A DNA stretch of 64,000 nucleotides from Bryobacteraceae bacterium (GTDB lineage Bacteria > Acidobacteriota > Terriglobia > Bryobacterales > Bryobacteraceae): the NCBI GenBank assembly GCA_030039005.1, contig JASHQT010000049.1, positions 1 through 64,000 on the forward strand, read 5' to 3'. The notes beneath the pieces were generated by a model. That model had not been told where the DNA came from and searched no databases. It was given only the letters and a program-made list of their open reading frames with translations. Each line of letters opens with the position of its first letter. The first letter of the stretch is position 1. The translations under genes were made by a program, and so were the position numbers. Positions 7,665 to 16,906 of the stretch are shown one piece after another.

Positions 7665-10600
7665 TCAACGCAAGTCGTCCAGGGCCTTTTCCGCCTGCGC
7701 GTGGCCGGGATGCTGCTTCAGCAGATCGAGCAGCACAGTACGGGCTTTTGCTCGATCGCCCTCAATGCCATATACACGCGCCAGATTCAAATACGCCTGA
7801 TCGAACGCTGGCGCACCGCGGATGCATTGTTCGAATTCGGCCACTGCTTCGTCGCGCCGGCGGGTGCGCAGATACAAAATGCCCAAATTGTTCATCGCTT
7901 CGGGATAATCCGGGCGCAGTTGCAAGGCTTTTTGCAGATATTCATACGCGCGGGTCGTGTCGTCGGTCTGCGCGTAAACCATCGCCAGACTGTAGTTAGC
8001 CTCCGGAGACTCGGGACGCGCGGTGACGGCGCGATCCAAAATCGTGCGCGCGTCTTCCCAGCGATGCTGCTGGCGATACGCGTTGCCTAGATTCTCGAGC
8101 GCGATCCAATAATCGGGATTGAGACGCAGAGCCTGTTGGAAGTTCTCAATGGCGTCCGCGATGCGGCCTTCGCGCGTGGCGAGAAGCCCAAGATTGTTCC
8201 AGGCGTTCGGCGCCGTGTCCGGATAGGCGGGAGTCAACTTCAGACATTGCTCGAAGCTCGCACGCGCATCCGCGTTTTTGTTCTGGCTCAGATATACACT
8301 GCCCAGTCCGTACTGCGCCTCGGCGCTGGTGGGATCGTCGCGAAAGGCGCGCTCGAAACTCGCGGCGGCCTGGTCGTAATAGCCGTGCTGAAAGAAAGCC
8401 GAACCGAGCGAAAGATTATTGCGGCCGAATTCATAAGTCGCGGCATTGCCGGAGAAGGGAAGCGCTTTGGCGAGCCGTTGCTCGGGCGTGCTTGGAATCT
8501 GGGTCATGTCGTCTGTGAACGTGCGCGCATCGACCGGTCCCTGATAGACATTGACAATGTCGCCCTGAGCGTCGATTAGAAACGATGCCGGCAAAGTCAG
8601 GTCACGATGCCGGTCGAAAAGATAGCGATAGAGAATGTTGTAGAGGGCCGCGACATCGTCACTGACGTTGATCGCTCGCCGCGCGGGATCATACGTCAAT
8701 TTCAAAATCCGCGGCTTGCCCGTTGATAGTGAATCGGGCGCGGGAACGGGCACGAGCAGCCATGTTCCAAGCTTGGCCGCGAGGGCCGCGACGTCGAAAG
8801 GCTCGACAGGTGGCGGCGGTTCATATCGTTTGAACGGCTCGATGCGTGAGGGTTCCGCGCCTTCCTGCACCCATACGCGATGATTGACCGGCAGGCCGCG
8901 CAGTTGCTGCACCAGGCCACTCGGCCAGTGGATCAGTGCGTCCACGGGATCGTTGGTGTCGCCGAGGCCAAAAAACACTTCCTGGCTGTGTTGTGCGAGA
9001 AAACCAGATCCGGCCTGCAGCATTTTTTTCTGGCGGCCGACGGTAATCGTCGCACCGATCGCGTCGGGATTGCTCTTCACGCCGCGAAGCCGGAACGCAA
9101 TCGATGGAGGCAATTGCTCCGCCACATTCTTTAATACTCGCAACTGAGGGGCGTTGCGGTTCTTGAGAAAAACCTCCTGGCGGCCGTCATGATCGAGATC
9201 CGCCAGAGCAAATGACCGGCCGTCCTCGAGGAAATCAAGATCCACAGCGCCCGAAATGTTGGAGAACGTCCCATCGCGGTTGTTCGCGTAAAATATGTTG
9301 CGCTCGTAACCGCTCCACGTGTAGTCAGCGCGGATGAGTTCGTTGACGGCATTCCAGCCCTGTTCGTAAGCCTCGGACGGCCGCGCCGAATCGGGCGAAT
9401 TGGCTACGACCTGGCGCCAGAAGAAACTGTTGAGGTCCTCGTCGATAAATCCGGAGATCATCCCATTTGTGATGTACAAATCGGGAAATCCGTCATGATC
9501 GAAGTCCCACGCATCGCTTCCCCATGACCAGCGGCCCATCCCCGCGCCGCTCGATGCAGTTACGTCCTCGAACGTTCCGTCGCCGCGGTTGCGCAGCAGC
9601 GAATTGCCCGTGGCATGTTTTCGATACAGGGCACGGATCGGCTCTGGCGCGGATTTTTGAAAAATATCCTCCGTCGAAATGCGCTCTCCGGCCGCGGTCC
9701 ACATATCCGCGACGTAGAGATCGTCTACGCCATCGTTGTTGTAATCGAACCAGCACACGCTCATCCCCGCGCCGACATCTTCAGCGCCCGCCTGCGGTGC
9801 AACATCGGTAAACGTGCCGTCGCCGTTATTGCGATACAGATTTTTTCGCCCGAAATCGTTCACTACGTAGAGATCCGGCCAGCCGTCGCCATTGAAATCG
9901 CCCCAGCCGCAACAAAAGCTGTAGCGCGTGTTGTTTTGATTCAGGCCCGATTGCGCGGTGACATCGCGAAACGTTCCGTCACGATTGTTGCGCAGCAGGA
10001 AATTCGGCGGGCCATTCTCCGCGGCGTAGTAAGGAGTGGGGTAGCGATATTGATCGGCCCCTTGATAGTAGCTGTAAAGGCAGAAATAGACATCCAGCCA
10101 GCCGTCGCGATCGTAATCGGCGACTGCGGCGCCGGTGAACGTGCCTTGCGGCGGGTTGGCGAATTCGAACGCGTCGGGTTTCAGCCGAAATTTTCCACCG
10201 CCTTCATTTAGGAACAGCAGCGGGCCGGCGGCGCGCACCACGATCAAATCCTGGCGTCCGTCACGATCGTAATCGGCGAAAAGCGCGCAGGCAGTGTTCT
10301 CCAGAACCCCAACACCCGACGATTCGGTGATGTCCTCGAACGTTCCGTCTCCGCGATTGCGATACAGCCGGTTGGGAAGACCGGCGGGCTGGCAAACGTA
10401 TACGTCATCGAAACCGTCGCCATCGATGTCGCCGATGGATACGCCGTTGTGGCCGTAAACGTCGATGCCGCAGGCACCGTCGAGAACAGTGCGCCAGTGG
10501 TCGATACCGCGCAGCAGCTGATCGCGGTACGAGGGAGCGCGCTCGAACACGCTGGGAGCGATATCTTGAAACCAAGGTTTGGCGGACCGGGCGCGCGTCT

Positions 10601-11219
10601 CTTCGCCCGAGAGCCAGCGCCGCACACGATATTCACCCGGCTGCGCGGCCACCCATTCCATGTCCCAGAACCCGACGCGCTGCTCGCGATGAAAATTCGC
10701 GCCCGAGCCCACGAGTTCGTAACGCACGCGCGTGCGGACGCCTCCGTTCGGCTGCATGCCTATGCCAACGACTTGGAATTCGGCGGTATGAATCGTCGTG
10801 AGCGCGCTCAGAGAGGATCGCACTGCGGTCAGGAAGGCTTCGCGCGCGAGTGTTGGCTGTTGCGCGAACACGACGCGGCGAACTTCGAGCGCCGGCCCGG
10901 ACCGCAAGATTCGCGATTCGACAGGATCGAAAGAGACTCCCAGAAACTCCGGCGTGAGGGATTGCTCCACGGCCTCAGCCAGGTTCGTGCGCCACCGGGA
11001 CAGTATGGCCGCGATCTGGTCGTGATATCTCTCTGAGACGAACTCGTCGAGTCCGGCTTTGATCTTGGGGGGAGGGGCATCGAGCGGAGCCGGCGTTCGA
11101 TAGTGGGGATGCAGGTGGAATTCGGTGTCGACTAGCGGTGCATTCTGAGCGCCCGCGCGCGGTAAGAACGGCGCTGCCATCAACCCTTGCAATACCGTGC
11201 GCCGCTTGATTCCTCTCAT
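7665..11219 (-). CDS. CRTAC1-family FG-GAP/VCBS propeller protein with UnbV, thioredoxin-like and TPR regions
   Basis: 1184 residues. The N-terminus KRRTVLQGLMAAPFLPRAGA is a twin-arginine-type signal, implying folded export. Residues about 240-700 carry repeated calcium-loop FG-GAP/VCBS blades (GDIDGDGFDDVYVCQ, DYDRDGWLDVYF, DFNGDGWPDLYVVND, DFDHDGFPDLYITNG). An ASPIC/UnbV segment follows (GATITVGRQKKMLQAGSGF...SQEVFFGLGD...IHWPSG). Next comes a stretch resembling the C-terminal half of TlpA-like thioredoxins (PASFLIDAQGDIVNVYQG) but without a visible CxxC. The last about 270 residues are TPR units (NPDYWIALENLGNAYRQQHR, RPDYPEAMNNLGILYLRTRR). This combination is known from Acidobacteria and Planctomycetes but has no assigned biochemical function. 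It lies 15 bp downstream of the LRR gene. Confidence 0.85.
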   Translation of the reverse strand: MRGIKRRTVLQGLMAAPFLPRAGAQNAPLVDTEFHLHPHYRTPAPLDAPPPKIKAGLDEFVSERYHDQIAAILSRWRTNLAEAVEQSLTPEFLGVSFDPVESRILRSGPALEVRRVVFAQQPTLAREAFLTAVRSSLSALTTIHTAEFQVVGIGMQPNGGVRTRVRYELVGSGANFHREQRVGFWDMEWVAAQPGEYRVRRWLSGEETRARSAKPWFQDIAPSVFERAPSYRDQLLRGIDHWRTVLDGACGIDVYGHNGVSIGDIDGDGFDDVYVCQPAGLPNRLYRNRGDGTFEDITESSGVGVLENTACALFADYDRDGRQDLIVVRAAGPLLFLNEGGGKFRLKPDAFEFANPPQGTFTGAAVADYDRDGWLDVYFCLYSYYQGADQYRYPTPYYAAENGPPNFLLRNNRDGTFRDVTAQSGLNQNNTRYSFCCGWGDFNGDGWPDLYVVNDFGRKNLYRNNGDGTFTDVAPQAGAEDVGAGMSVCWFDYNNDGVDDLYVADMWTAAGERISTEDIFQKSAPEPIRALYRKHATGNSLLRNRGDGTFEDVTASSGAGMGRWSWGSDAWDFDHDGFPDLYITNGMISGFIDEDLNSFFWRQVVANSPDSARPSEAYEQGWNAVNELIRADYTWSGYERNIFYANNRDGTFSNISGAVDLDFLEDGRSFALADLDHDGRQEVFLKNRNAPQLRVLKNVAEQLPPSIAFRLRGVKSNPDAIGATITVGRQKKMLQAGSGFLAQHSQEVFFGLGDTNDPVDALIHWPSGLVQQLRGLPVNHRVWVQEGAEPSRIEPFKRYEPPPPVEPFDVAALAAKLGTWLLVPVPAPDSLSTGKPRILKLTYDPARRAINVSDDVAALYNILYRYLFDRHRDLTLPASFLIDAQGDIVNVYQGPVDARTFTDDMTQIPSTPEQRLAKALPFSGNAATYEFGRNNLSLGSAFFQHGYYDQAAASFERAFRDDPTSAEAQYGLGSVYLSQNKNADARASFEQCLKLTPAYPDTAPNAWNNLGLLATREGRIADAIENFQQALRLNPDYWIALENLGNAYRQQHRWEDARTILDRAVTARPESPEANYSLAMVYAQTDDTTRAYEYLQKALQLRPDYPEAMNNLGILYLRTRRRDEAVAEFEQCIRGAPAFDQAYLNLARVYGIEGDRAKARTVLLDLLKQHPGHAQAEKALDDLR

Positions 11220-11234
11220 CCGCGATAAACCTCG

Positions 11235-11903
11235 TCAGCGATAAATTAGGCAGCCGCGCGCTTCGAGCGTCGCGAACCATTCGCAGGGGGGAATGTCCAC
11301 CCAACGCAGATCCAGTTTCTCCAGCCGCGGGAGCGATGCGATGGACGCGGGCAGATGCTGGATTGGATTGCCGCGCAGATCGATGTGGCGCAGTTGTTGC
11401 ATCGCTCCGATAGAATCGGGCAACGATGCGAGCCTGTTGTCGCGCAGGTGCAGCTCCCGCAGACAGCGCAGACGATCGCAAGAATCGGGTAGCGATGTCA
11501 GCCGGTTTCCCGAGGCGCGCAACTCGACCAGATTCGCCAGGGAGAAAACACATTCCGGGAGTTCCTCAAATCGGTTATCGCTGATGTTCAGATAACGCAG
11601 TTTCGTGAGCCTCGCGAGAGACGGGGCCAGCCCGGTGAGTTGGTTGTCGTGAAGATACAGAAAATCCGACAAGCTATCGAAATCGCCCAGTTCTTCCGGA
11701 ATTGACGTCAACCGATTATGGCCCAGATCGAGCGTGCGGAGTTTTTTCAGCCGTCCGATCTGGCCGGGAATCTCCGTCAGATCGTTCTCAGCCAGAACGA
11801 GCATCTCGAGATCCGTTTGCTCCCAAACCCATTCCGGCACGCGGCCCAGGTGTTGCTTCCACAGACTCAGACGAACGCTCGCCTGATGCGCCCGAGACTC
11901 CAT
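11235..11903 (-). CDS. Leucine-rich-repeat protein
   Basis: 222 residues made almost entirely of about eight LRR units of the LxxLxLxxNxLxxLP class, for example LEMLVLAENDLTEIPGQI, LRTLDLGHNRLTSIPEEL, LRELHLRDNRLASLPDSI and LRHIDLRGNPIQHLPASI. There is no signal peptide or membrane segment, so it is probably cytoplasmic and acts by protein binding. A kinase or Roc domain, often joined to such repeats, is absent. It is the first gene of a minus-strand run that continues into the CRTAC1/TPR protein 15 bp later. Whether the two act together is unknown. Confidence 0.8.
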   Translation of the reverse strand: MESRAHQASVRLSLWKQHLGRVPEWVWEQTDLEMLVLAENDLTEIPGQIGRLKKLRTLDLGHNRLTSIPEELGDFDSLSDFLYLHDNQLTGLAPSLARLTKLRYLNISDNRFEELPECVFSLANLVELRASGNRLTSLPDSCDRLRCLRELHLRDNRLASLPDSIGAMQQLRHIDLRGNPIQHLPASIASLPRLEKLDLRWVDIPPCEWFATLEARGCLIYR

Positions 11904-11974
11904 AGTGCATTATGGACCCACGGCGGACTCAGGGTAAAACTCAAGGCGACGATTCAAGATAGACTGATCCTGAA

Positions 11975-13519
11975 ATGCGAACTTGGATGATAGCGATTGG
12001 CGCCGCGGTCTTCGCGGCGAATCTGGCCCCGCTGGCCGCGCAGCAATGCAAGAACAATCCTGCCTTCGCTGTGAGCGCCGGACCGGCATGGAACGGCTGG
12101 GGCGCGGGCGTATCGAACGCTCGATTTGAGACAGCGGAAGCGGCACAACTGAGCGCGCGTCAGGTCCCGCGCCTCAAGCTGAAATGGGCGTTCGGGCTCG
12201 CCGGTGCGAAACAGGTTTTCGGTGAACCCGTGGTGGTGGGTGGACGAGTCTTTTTCAGCGCCGACACGGGGATGGTTTATTCCGTGGATGCCGGCACGGG
12301 TTGCGTGTATTGGACATTCCAAGCCGATGCAGGAGTGCGGACCGCGGTTTCGATCCGCGCCGCGACGCCGCCGGTGGCCTATTTCGGCGATTTGAAGGCG
12401 AACGTCTACGCGCTGGACGCACAGAACGGCGCCTTGATCTGGAAGGCGCGAGCGGATGAACATCCGGCCGCGCGCATCACGGGAGCGCCGCAGGTTTTTG
12501 GAGACCGGCTGTACGTGCCGGTGACATCGTCGGAAGAGGGCGTGAGCTCCAATCCCAGTTATCCTTGCTGCTCATTTCGAGGCAATGTGGTGGCGCTGGA
12601 TGCCGCGAGTGGGCGGGAGATCTGGAAGACGTACACCATTACAGAAGTCCCCAAAATTGTTTCAAAGAACGCCAACGGCACCAGCCGCTGGGCGCCGGCC
12701 GGAGGAGGGGTGTGGAGCGCTCCGACCATCGATGCCAAACGGCACGCGCTGTACATCGGCACCGGCGACGGCTACACCAGTCCCGCGCCGAAGACCACCG
12801 ACGCGGTGATGGCGCTCGATCTCGATTCGGGGAAGATTCTGTGGTCCCAGCAAGGCACGGAAAACGATGCCTGGGTAGTGGGCTGCATGAACCCCAAGCC
12901 GCTGGAAAACTGTCCCAAGGATTTCGGGCCGGATCAGGATTTTGGTTCGCCGCCCATGCTGGTCAACCTTGCGGGCGGGCGCAGTTTGTTGGTCGCCGGG
13001 CAGAAGAGCGGCAACGTGCGGGCATACGATCCGGACCGGAAAGGCGAAGTGCTGTGGCGCACGGCGCTGGTGAACAATACGACGGAATTCGGCGGGAAGA
13101 TCGTCTGGGGCGGCGCGGCCGATGGCCAGACCGCCTATTTCGGTTTGGGACCGGGCGGTATTGGAGCGATCGAGATTCGCAACGGGGAACGAAGGTGGTT
13201 TACGCCTCTCGCGCCGGTGGATGAGCGCTCGAAGTATACCGGCCAAGAGGGCCCGCTGGCCGCGATCCCGGGAATCGTCTTCTCCGGCGGCTGGGATGGG
13301 GTGCTCAGGGCTTTATCCGCCGCGGATGGCAAGGTGGTGTGGCAGTTCGATACGTGGAGGGGTTTTGAAACTGTCAATGGCGTGGCGGCGAAGGGCGGCT
13401 CCATGGGCGCGGCGGGACCCGTGGTGGCGGGCGGGACGCTGTTCGTACCGTCGGGCTACGTCGGCGTTCGCAACGGCAGGCCGGGAAACGTGCTGCTGGC
13501 GTTCACTCCCGGCCAGTAG
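11975..13519 (+). CDS. PQQ-binding propeller enzyme, polyvinyl-alcohol-dehydrogenase-like
   Basis: 514 residues with a signal peptide (MRTWMIAIGAAVFAANLAPLAAQ). The body is an eight-bladed PQQ propeller: repeated blades such as GRVFFSADTGMVYSVDAGTG, YFGDLKANVYALDAQNGALI, VMALDLDSGKILWSQQGTEN and GVLRALSAADGKVVWQFDT show the AxDxxTGxxxW blade signature. The overall order resembles polyvinyl alcohol dehydrogenases, but the cytochrome c domain often fused N-terminally is missing here, so an external electron acceptor would be needed. Ends convergent with the next gene. Substrate unknown; an alcohol is the family expectation. Confidence 0.8.
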   Translation: MRTWMIAIGAAVFAANLAPLAAQQCKNNPAFAVSAGPAWNGWGAGVSNARFETAEAAQLSARQVPRLKLKWAFGLAGAKQVFGEPVVVGGRVFFSADTGMVYSVDAGTGCVYWTFQADAGVRTAVSIRAATPPVAYFGDLKANVYALDAQNGALIWKARADEHPAARITGAPQVFGDRLYVPVTSSEEGVSSNPSYPCCSFRGNVVALDAASGREIWKTYTITEVPKIVSKNANGTSRWAPAGGGVWSAPTIDAKRHALYIGTGDGYTSPAPKTTDAVMALDLDSGKILWSQQGTENDAWVVGCMNPKPLENCPKDFGPDQDFGSPPMLVNLAGGRSLLVAGQKSGNVRAYDPDRKGEVLWRTALVNNTTEFGGKIVWGGAADGQTAYFGLGPGGIGAIEIRNGERRWFTPLAPVDERSKYTGQEGPLAAIPGIVFSGGWDGVLRALSAADGKVVWQFDTWRGFETVNGVAAKGGSMGAAGPVVAGGTLFVPSGYVGVRNGRPGNVLLAFTPGQ

Positions 13520-13532
13520 CGATTCCACCTCG

Positions 13533-13549
13533 CCGGGATGACGTCCCGG
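13533..13549. terminator. Hairpin between convergent genes
   Basis: The 6-bp arms CCGGGA (13533-13538) and TCCCGG (13544-13549) enclose a 5-nt loop, within the 64-bp gap between convergent stops at 13519 and 13584. No T-run follows on either strand, so the terminator call is weak. Confidence 0.3.
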
Positions 13550-13583
13550 TAAGGCTGGATCGAATTGCCTGATCTCGCCAGGA

Positions 13584-15149
13584 CTAATGTTCCAGCGCCT
13601 TCTTTTTCGCCGCGGCTGCCTCCTTCAGCGCTTTCAAGTGCGGTAGGTCGTGATCTTCCTCGTGACACGCGGCTTCTCGAAGCTCGAACTTCTCGCGATT
13701 GATCGGAAAAGAAACCGTCCATGGCCGCGAGTACACCACCGGATCGGTAACCGTTGCCTCGTACCGGAGAGTGTCGGGGCCCACGGGAATGAAGCGCTCC
13801 ACCACGTGCGCGGCATAGCTGATAATTTCACCGGCCTCATCGAGCCAGGTCTTGCCGTTGAGGTTGGTGGTGTCCACCACGAGCGCGTCGCCCTCCCAAT
13901 GCCCGACTGAATCGCCTTGCCACAAACGGATCGTGTCAGGAAGGTGCGCGCGCCCATCCAGCGGGATGATGCGCCATTGGGTGCGTTCGAACAGCAGGAT
14001 AATGTAGTCCGACGTTTGAATAATGTCGATGCCTTCGGGCACCCAGATCGAGCGCGGGACACCCGCGGGGAAGCAGTGCGCCGTTGGATCGTCATATCCG
14101 CGCTCGCTCGTTTCGCGACTAGCCCGTTCCGCCACGGCCCAAGGCAGCATCGCGAGTTTCCCGCCGGGTGGATCGATGATCAAGTCTCGGGAAGGCGATG
14201 CGCCGGGCCGCCGTTCCAATCCCTGATTCGCGCCGCGGGTTTTGGCTTCATAAAAGCCTTGCAGGTCGGGCTTGCCTTCCGCTGTGCGGCGAAGGTTCGG
14301 TACAGGCGGAGGCGCCGGCGGTAAAGTTGAAGCCTTGGCCGTCATGAGCGGCGGGTTGGTTCCATCGCCGGGGTACCAAGTCTTCGACTCACGCGTAAAG
14401 GCGCCGTTGACTTCTTCCAGTTCCGATTCGCAGGAGTACTCGAAAAGCCTGTTCCGGTCCGTGCGGCGATGCAACGCGACCTCGATGGTCCAGGGCCGCG
14501 TAAAGACTTTCGGATCCTGGATTGTGGCTTGATACTGAATCGTGTCGTGATCGGTCATGCGATAGCGCTCGATCACGTGGAGTTGGTCGCTGTGAAAATC
14601 GCCCGCCATGTCGAACCACGTCTTGCCGTTGATGTCGCCGACATCCACCACCAGGGTGTCGCCTTCCCAATGGCCTCGCGAATCTCCCATCCAGAAACTA
14701 CTGTCCTCGGGGTGGGACGTGCCGTTGGTATAGATCAGGCGATAGTCGAGCTCCCATTCGAAGGCCATGGTGAGGATGCTGGGAGTTTGAAAAATCTGGA
14801 ACGGGAAGTCCATGTACATGATGCGGGGCACGCCCGGTATGTAGCATTTCGAAACAGGATCGGCCTTCAGCCGGTTCTGGAAATTTTCGGCCCGCTGCTT
14901 GGCGGCCGAGGCCTGATAAGGGATGGTGACGCCTTCGACGACGGACCGGCCGGCCAGCATGTTGAGGCTGGCGGCGTGATCTTGAAGATCGGCCCAAGCG
15001 GTGCTGGAGGCCTGCCAGATGCCTTCGAAGTTGGGCTTGCCGTCGGCTGTGCGCGGCAGAGCATCCACGCGGGGAGCAGCGGCGAGGGGAGCGGTTAGGA
15101 AGCCCGCCAGGGCGATCGCAGCGATGGAGGCCAGACGCTGCGTATTCAT
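13584..15149 (-). CDS. Secreted protein with two tandem copies of an uncharacterised GHWEGD-type domain
   Basis: 521 residues from ATG 15149, chosen because it opens into a signal peptide (MNTQRLASIAAIALAGFLTA...). An upstream in-frame start at 15203 would add 18 residues. Two homologous halves are clear. The first spans about residues 34-245 (RTADGKPNFEGIWQ, GDSRGHWEGDTLVVD, INGKTWFDMAG, HVIERYR, DPKVFTRPWTI). The second spans about 288-490 (RTAEGKPDLQGFYE, GDSVGHWEGDALVVD, LNGKTWLDEAG, HVVERFI, DPVVYSRPWTV). A charged Lys/Ala tail ends the protein. I recognise this domain as one very common in Acidobacteria but know of no characterised member. Likely periplasmic; function unknown. Confidence 0.8.
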   Translation of the reverse strand: MNTQRLASIAAIALAGFLTAPLAAAPRVDALPRTADGKPNFEGIWQASSTAWADLQDHAASLNMLAGRSVVEGVTIPYQASAAKQRAENFQNRLKADPVSKCYIPGVPRIMYMDFPFQIFQTPSILTMAFEWELDYRLIYTNGTSHPEDSSFWMGDSRGHWEGDTLVVDVGDINGKTWFDMAGDFHSDQLHVIERYRMTDHDTIQYQATIQDPKVFTRPWTIEVALHRRTDRNRLFEYSCESELEEVNGAFTRESKTWYPGDGTNPPLMTAKASTLPPAPPPVPNLRRTAEGKPDLQGFYEAKTRGANQGLERRPGASPSRDLIIDPPGGKLAMLPWAVAERASRETSERGYDDPTAHCFPAGVPRSIWVPEGIDIIQTSDYIILLFERTQWRIIPLDGRAHLPDTIRLWQGDSVGHWEGDALVVDTTNLNGKTWLDEAGEIISYAAHVVERFIPVGPDTLRYEATVTDPVVYSRPWTVSFPINREKFELREAACHEEDHDLPHLKALKEAAAAKKKALEH

Positions 15150-15399
15150 ACCTGAGCTTGCTCTCGGTAGCTCAGTAGCAATCTGCGATTGAAAAGACTC
15201 CATATCTCATTCAATAAGTAACATACGCCTTGGCTACATCTTCCGGGACGGCGATCAAACCGCTGTTGTGACACCCAGCGGGGTCTTGGCGGGTCGATGA
15301 CGCCGCTCAGTTCGAGTCGGCCACAAACGAATTTCGGCCTTTTGCTAAACTGGCAAAAGCGCGCTGGAGCGCTTGAAATCCCTAACAAGGAGTCATTCC

Positions 15400-15837
15400 A
15401 TGTCGATTCAAGATGAAGCAGAACTTATTCTGAAGCTGTATGAGTTGCGCCGTGAGGAAACCATGCGTACGGCCCGCAACTGGTATTTTGCGGAGTTCAA
15501 CCCGCAATCGCTGGCCGACTTTCAAGCCGCCATGTTCGGCGAGCACAGCGGCCATCTACGCATGGTGGTGACTTATTGGGACATGGCCGCTGCGCTGGTG
15601 AACCGGGGCGCCATCAGCCTGGAGCTTTTCACCGACGCGAACGGCGAGCATATCGGCGTGTTCGCGAAAATCGAGCCGCTGCTGGGAGAGATTCGCGCGG
15701 CAGTGGCCCCACAATTTGCCATGAATCTCGAAAAGCTGATCGACGCCACGCCCAACGGCCGCCAGCGCTCCGAAAGCTCCCGCGAGATGATGAAAAACAT
15801 GCGCGCCAGGATGCAGGCCGCGCAAGCCGCTAGATAG
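15400..15837 (+). CDS. Conserved hypothetical cytoplasmic protein
   Basis: 145 residues. Start ATG 15400 is set by a strong AAGGAG Shine-Dalgarno sequence about 9 bp upstream (aacaaggagtcattcc). The protein is soluble and helical, with an acidic N-terminus (DEAELILKLYELRREE), a conserved-looking middle (EHSGHLRMVVTYWDMAAALV) and a basic C-terminus with MKNMRARMQAAQAAR. There are no recognisable catalytic motifs, signal peptide or membrane segments. I do not recognise a named family. The gene stands alone, 13 bp from a convergent hypothetical gene. Confidence 0.7.
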   Translation: MSIQDEAELILKLYELRREETMRTARNWYFAEFNPQSLADFQAAMFGEHSGHLRMVVTYWDMAAALVNRGAISLELFTDANGEHIGVFAKIEPLLGEIRAAVAPQFAMNLEKLIDATPNGRQRSESSREMMKNMRARMQAAQAAR

Positions 15838-15849
15838 GCGCCTGCCAGA

Positions 15850-16170
15850 TCACGGCTCGATGGGCGAAGGCTGGCCAACGAGCCGCACATACTCCGTCAC
15901 CATCTGCGAATTCTCCAGCGCCGCAATGAATTCGTCTTCGCGGCCGTTCGCCACCGAGTAATCCCAGGCTTCAGACCCGACGCTCAAGAAGCTGTCGTCT
16001 TCTTCGAGCGATTCCTCCACGTGCATCGCCTCCGGCTCGGTCCGCTCGACAAATTGCTTGTCGATAACCACGCCATCCGCCAGATCGATCGCCACGTAAT
16101 CCGTTGGGCGCTCCGATGGTTCGCCGCTCGCGCCGGTCCGTTGCATAAAGGTTACACGATAGGTTTTCAT
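15850..16170 (-). CDS. Small acidic hypothetical protein
   Basis: 106 residues with a marked acidic stretch (VEESLEEDDSFLSVGSEAW) and an N-terminus MKTYRVTFMQRTG that looks like the first beta strand of a small alpha/beta protein. An AGGCAGGA sequence lies just upstream of the start. No cysteines, signal peptide or membrane segment. Convergent with the preceding gene and divergent from the VTT-domain membrane protein. Function unknown. Confidence 0.65.
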   Translation of the reverse strand: MKTYRVTFMQRTGASGEPSERPTDYVAIDLADGVVIDKQFVERTEPEAMHVEESLEEDDSFLSVGSEAWDYSVANGREDEFIAALENSQMVTEYVRLVGQPSPIEP

Positions 16171-16276
16171 TCCTGCCTCTCGCCGTGGTCACGTGCAACC
16201 CGAGAGCCAGACCAGGAACCACGTGGTTCTTTGACACCTTTCGTCACATCCCGCGCGATGCAGGCATCCAACAAGG

Positions 16277-16906
16277 GTGCACGCCGCAGTTGAACATTTC
16301 CTGGTCTGGCTGATTCATCTCGGAGCATTCGGCCTTTTGATCCTGGGAATCGCCGATTCCTCTTTCCTATTTCTGCCATTCGGAAACGATTTGCTACTCG
16401 TGGTGCTCACGGCCCGCGATCATGCCCATCTGCCCTGGTATATCGTGATGGCCGCGGCTGGCTCCACGCTCGGCGTAGTGCTGCTCGACGCGGTTTGCCG
16501 CAAAGGCGGCGAAGAGGGGCTGAAAAAAATGATGAAACCCCACCGTTTCGAGTATTTCGAGCGCAAAATGAGCCAGCGGGCCGGAATCGCGATCGCTACC
16601 GCTTGCCTGGCTCCGCCTCCGTTTCCGTTCACGCTGGTCATCGCCAGCGCGAGCGCTTTCGAATATCCTCGCAAGCGCCTACTGAGCTTCGTCTTCCTGG
16701 CGCGGTCTCTACGCTTTACGCTCATCGGCCTGCTGGCCATCCATTTCGGACGTGCAATCCTGCGCATCGCCAAAGCGCCCCTTACCGAATGGATCATGCC
16801 GGTATTCATCGTGCTCTGCGCCGCCGGAAGCGCGGTTCAGGTAATGCAATGGGTGAAGCGCAGCCGCAAAGCAAAGGGCGTGGAACAGCAGCCGGTCGGC
16901 TCCTGA
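16277..16906 (+). CDS. VTT-domain (DedA/YqaA-like) inner-membrane protein
   Basis: 209 residues starting at GTG 16277. Five or six hydrophobic segments are visible (LVWLIHLGAFGLLILGIAD, YIVMAAAGSTLGVVLLDAV, IAIATACLAPPPFPFTLVIA, FVFLARSLRFTLIGLLAIHF, WIMPVFIVLCAAGSAVQVM). The pattern of a glycine-rich first helix, LPFGNDLLLVVL, and a proline-rich re-entrant region (APPPFPF) fits the VTT/SNARE-associated family, whose members are proposed lipid scramblases or have roles in membrane homeostasis. A basic C-terminal tail follows. It ends one base before the convergent DUF4252 gene stop, so the two share no intergenic space. Confidence 0.75.
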   Translation: MHAAVEHFLVWLIHLGAFGLLILGIADSSFLFLPFGNDLLLVVLTARDHAHLPWYIVMAAAGSTLGVVLLDAVCRKGGEEGLKKMMKPHRFEYFERKMSQRAGIAIATACLAPPPFPFTLVIASASAFEYPRKRLLSFVFLARSLRFTLIGLLAIHFGRAILRIAKAPLTEWIMPVFIVLCAAGSAVQVMQWVKRSRKAKGVEQQPVGS

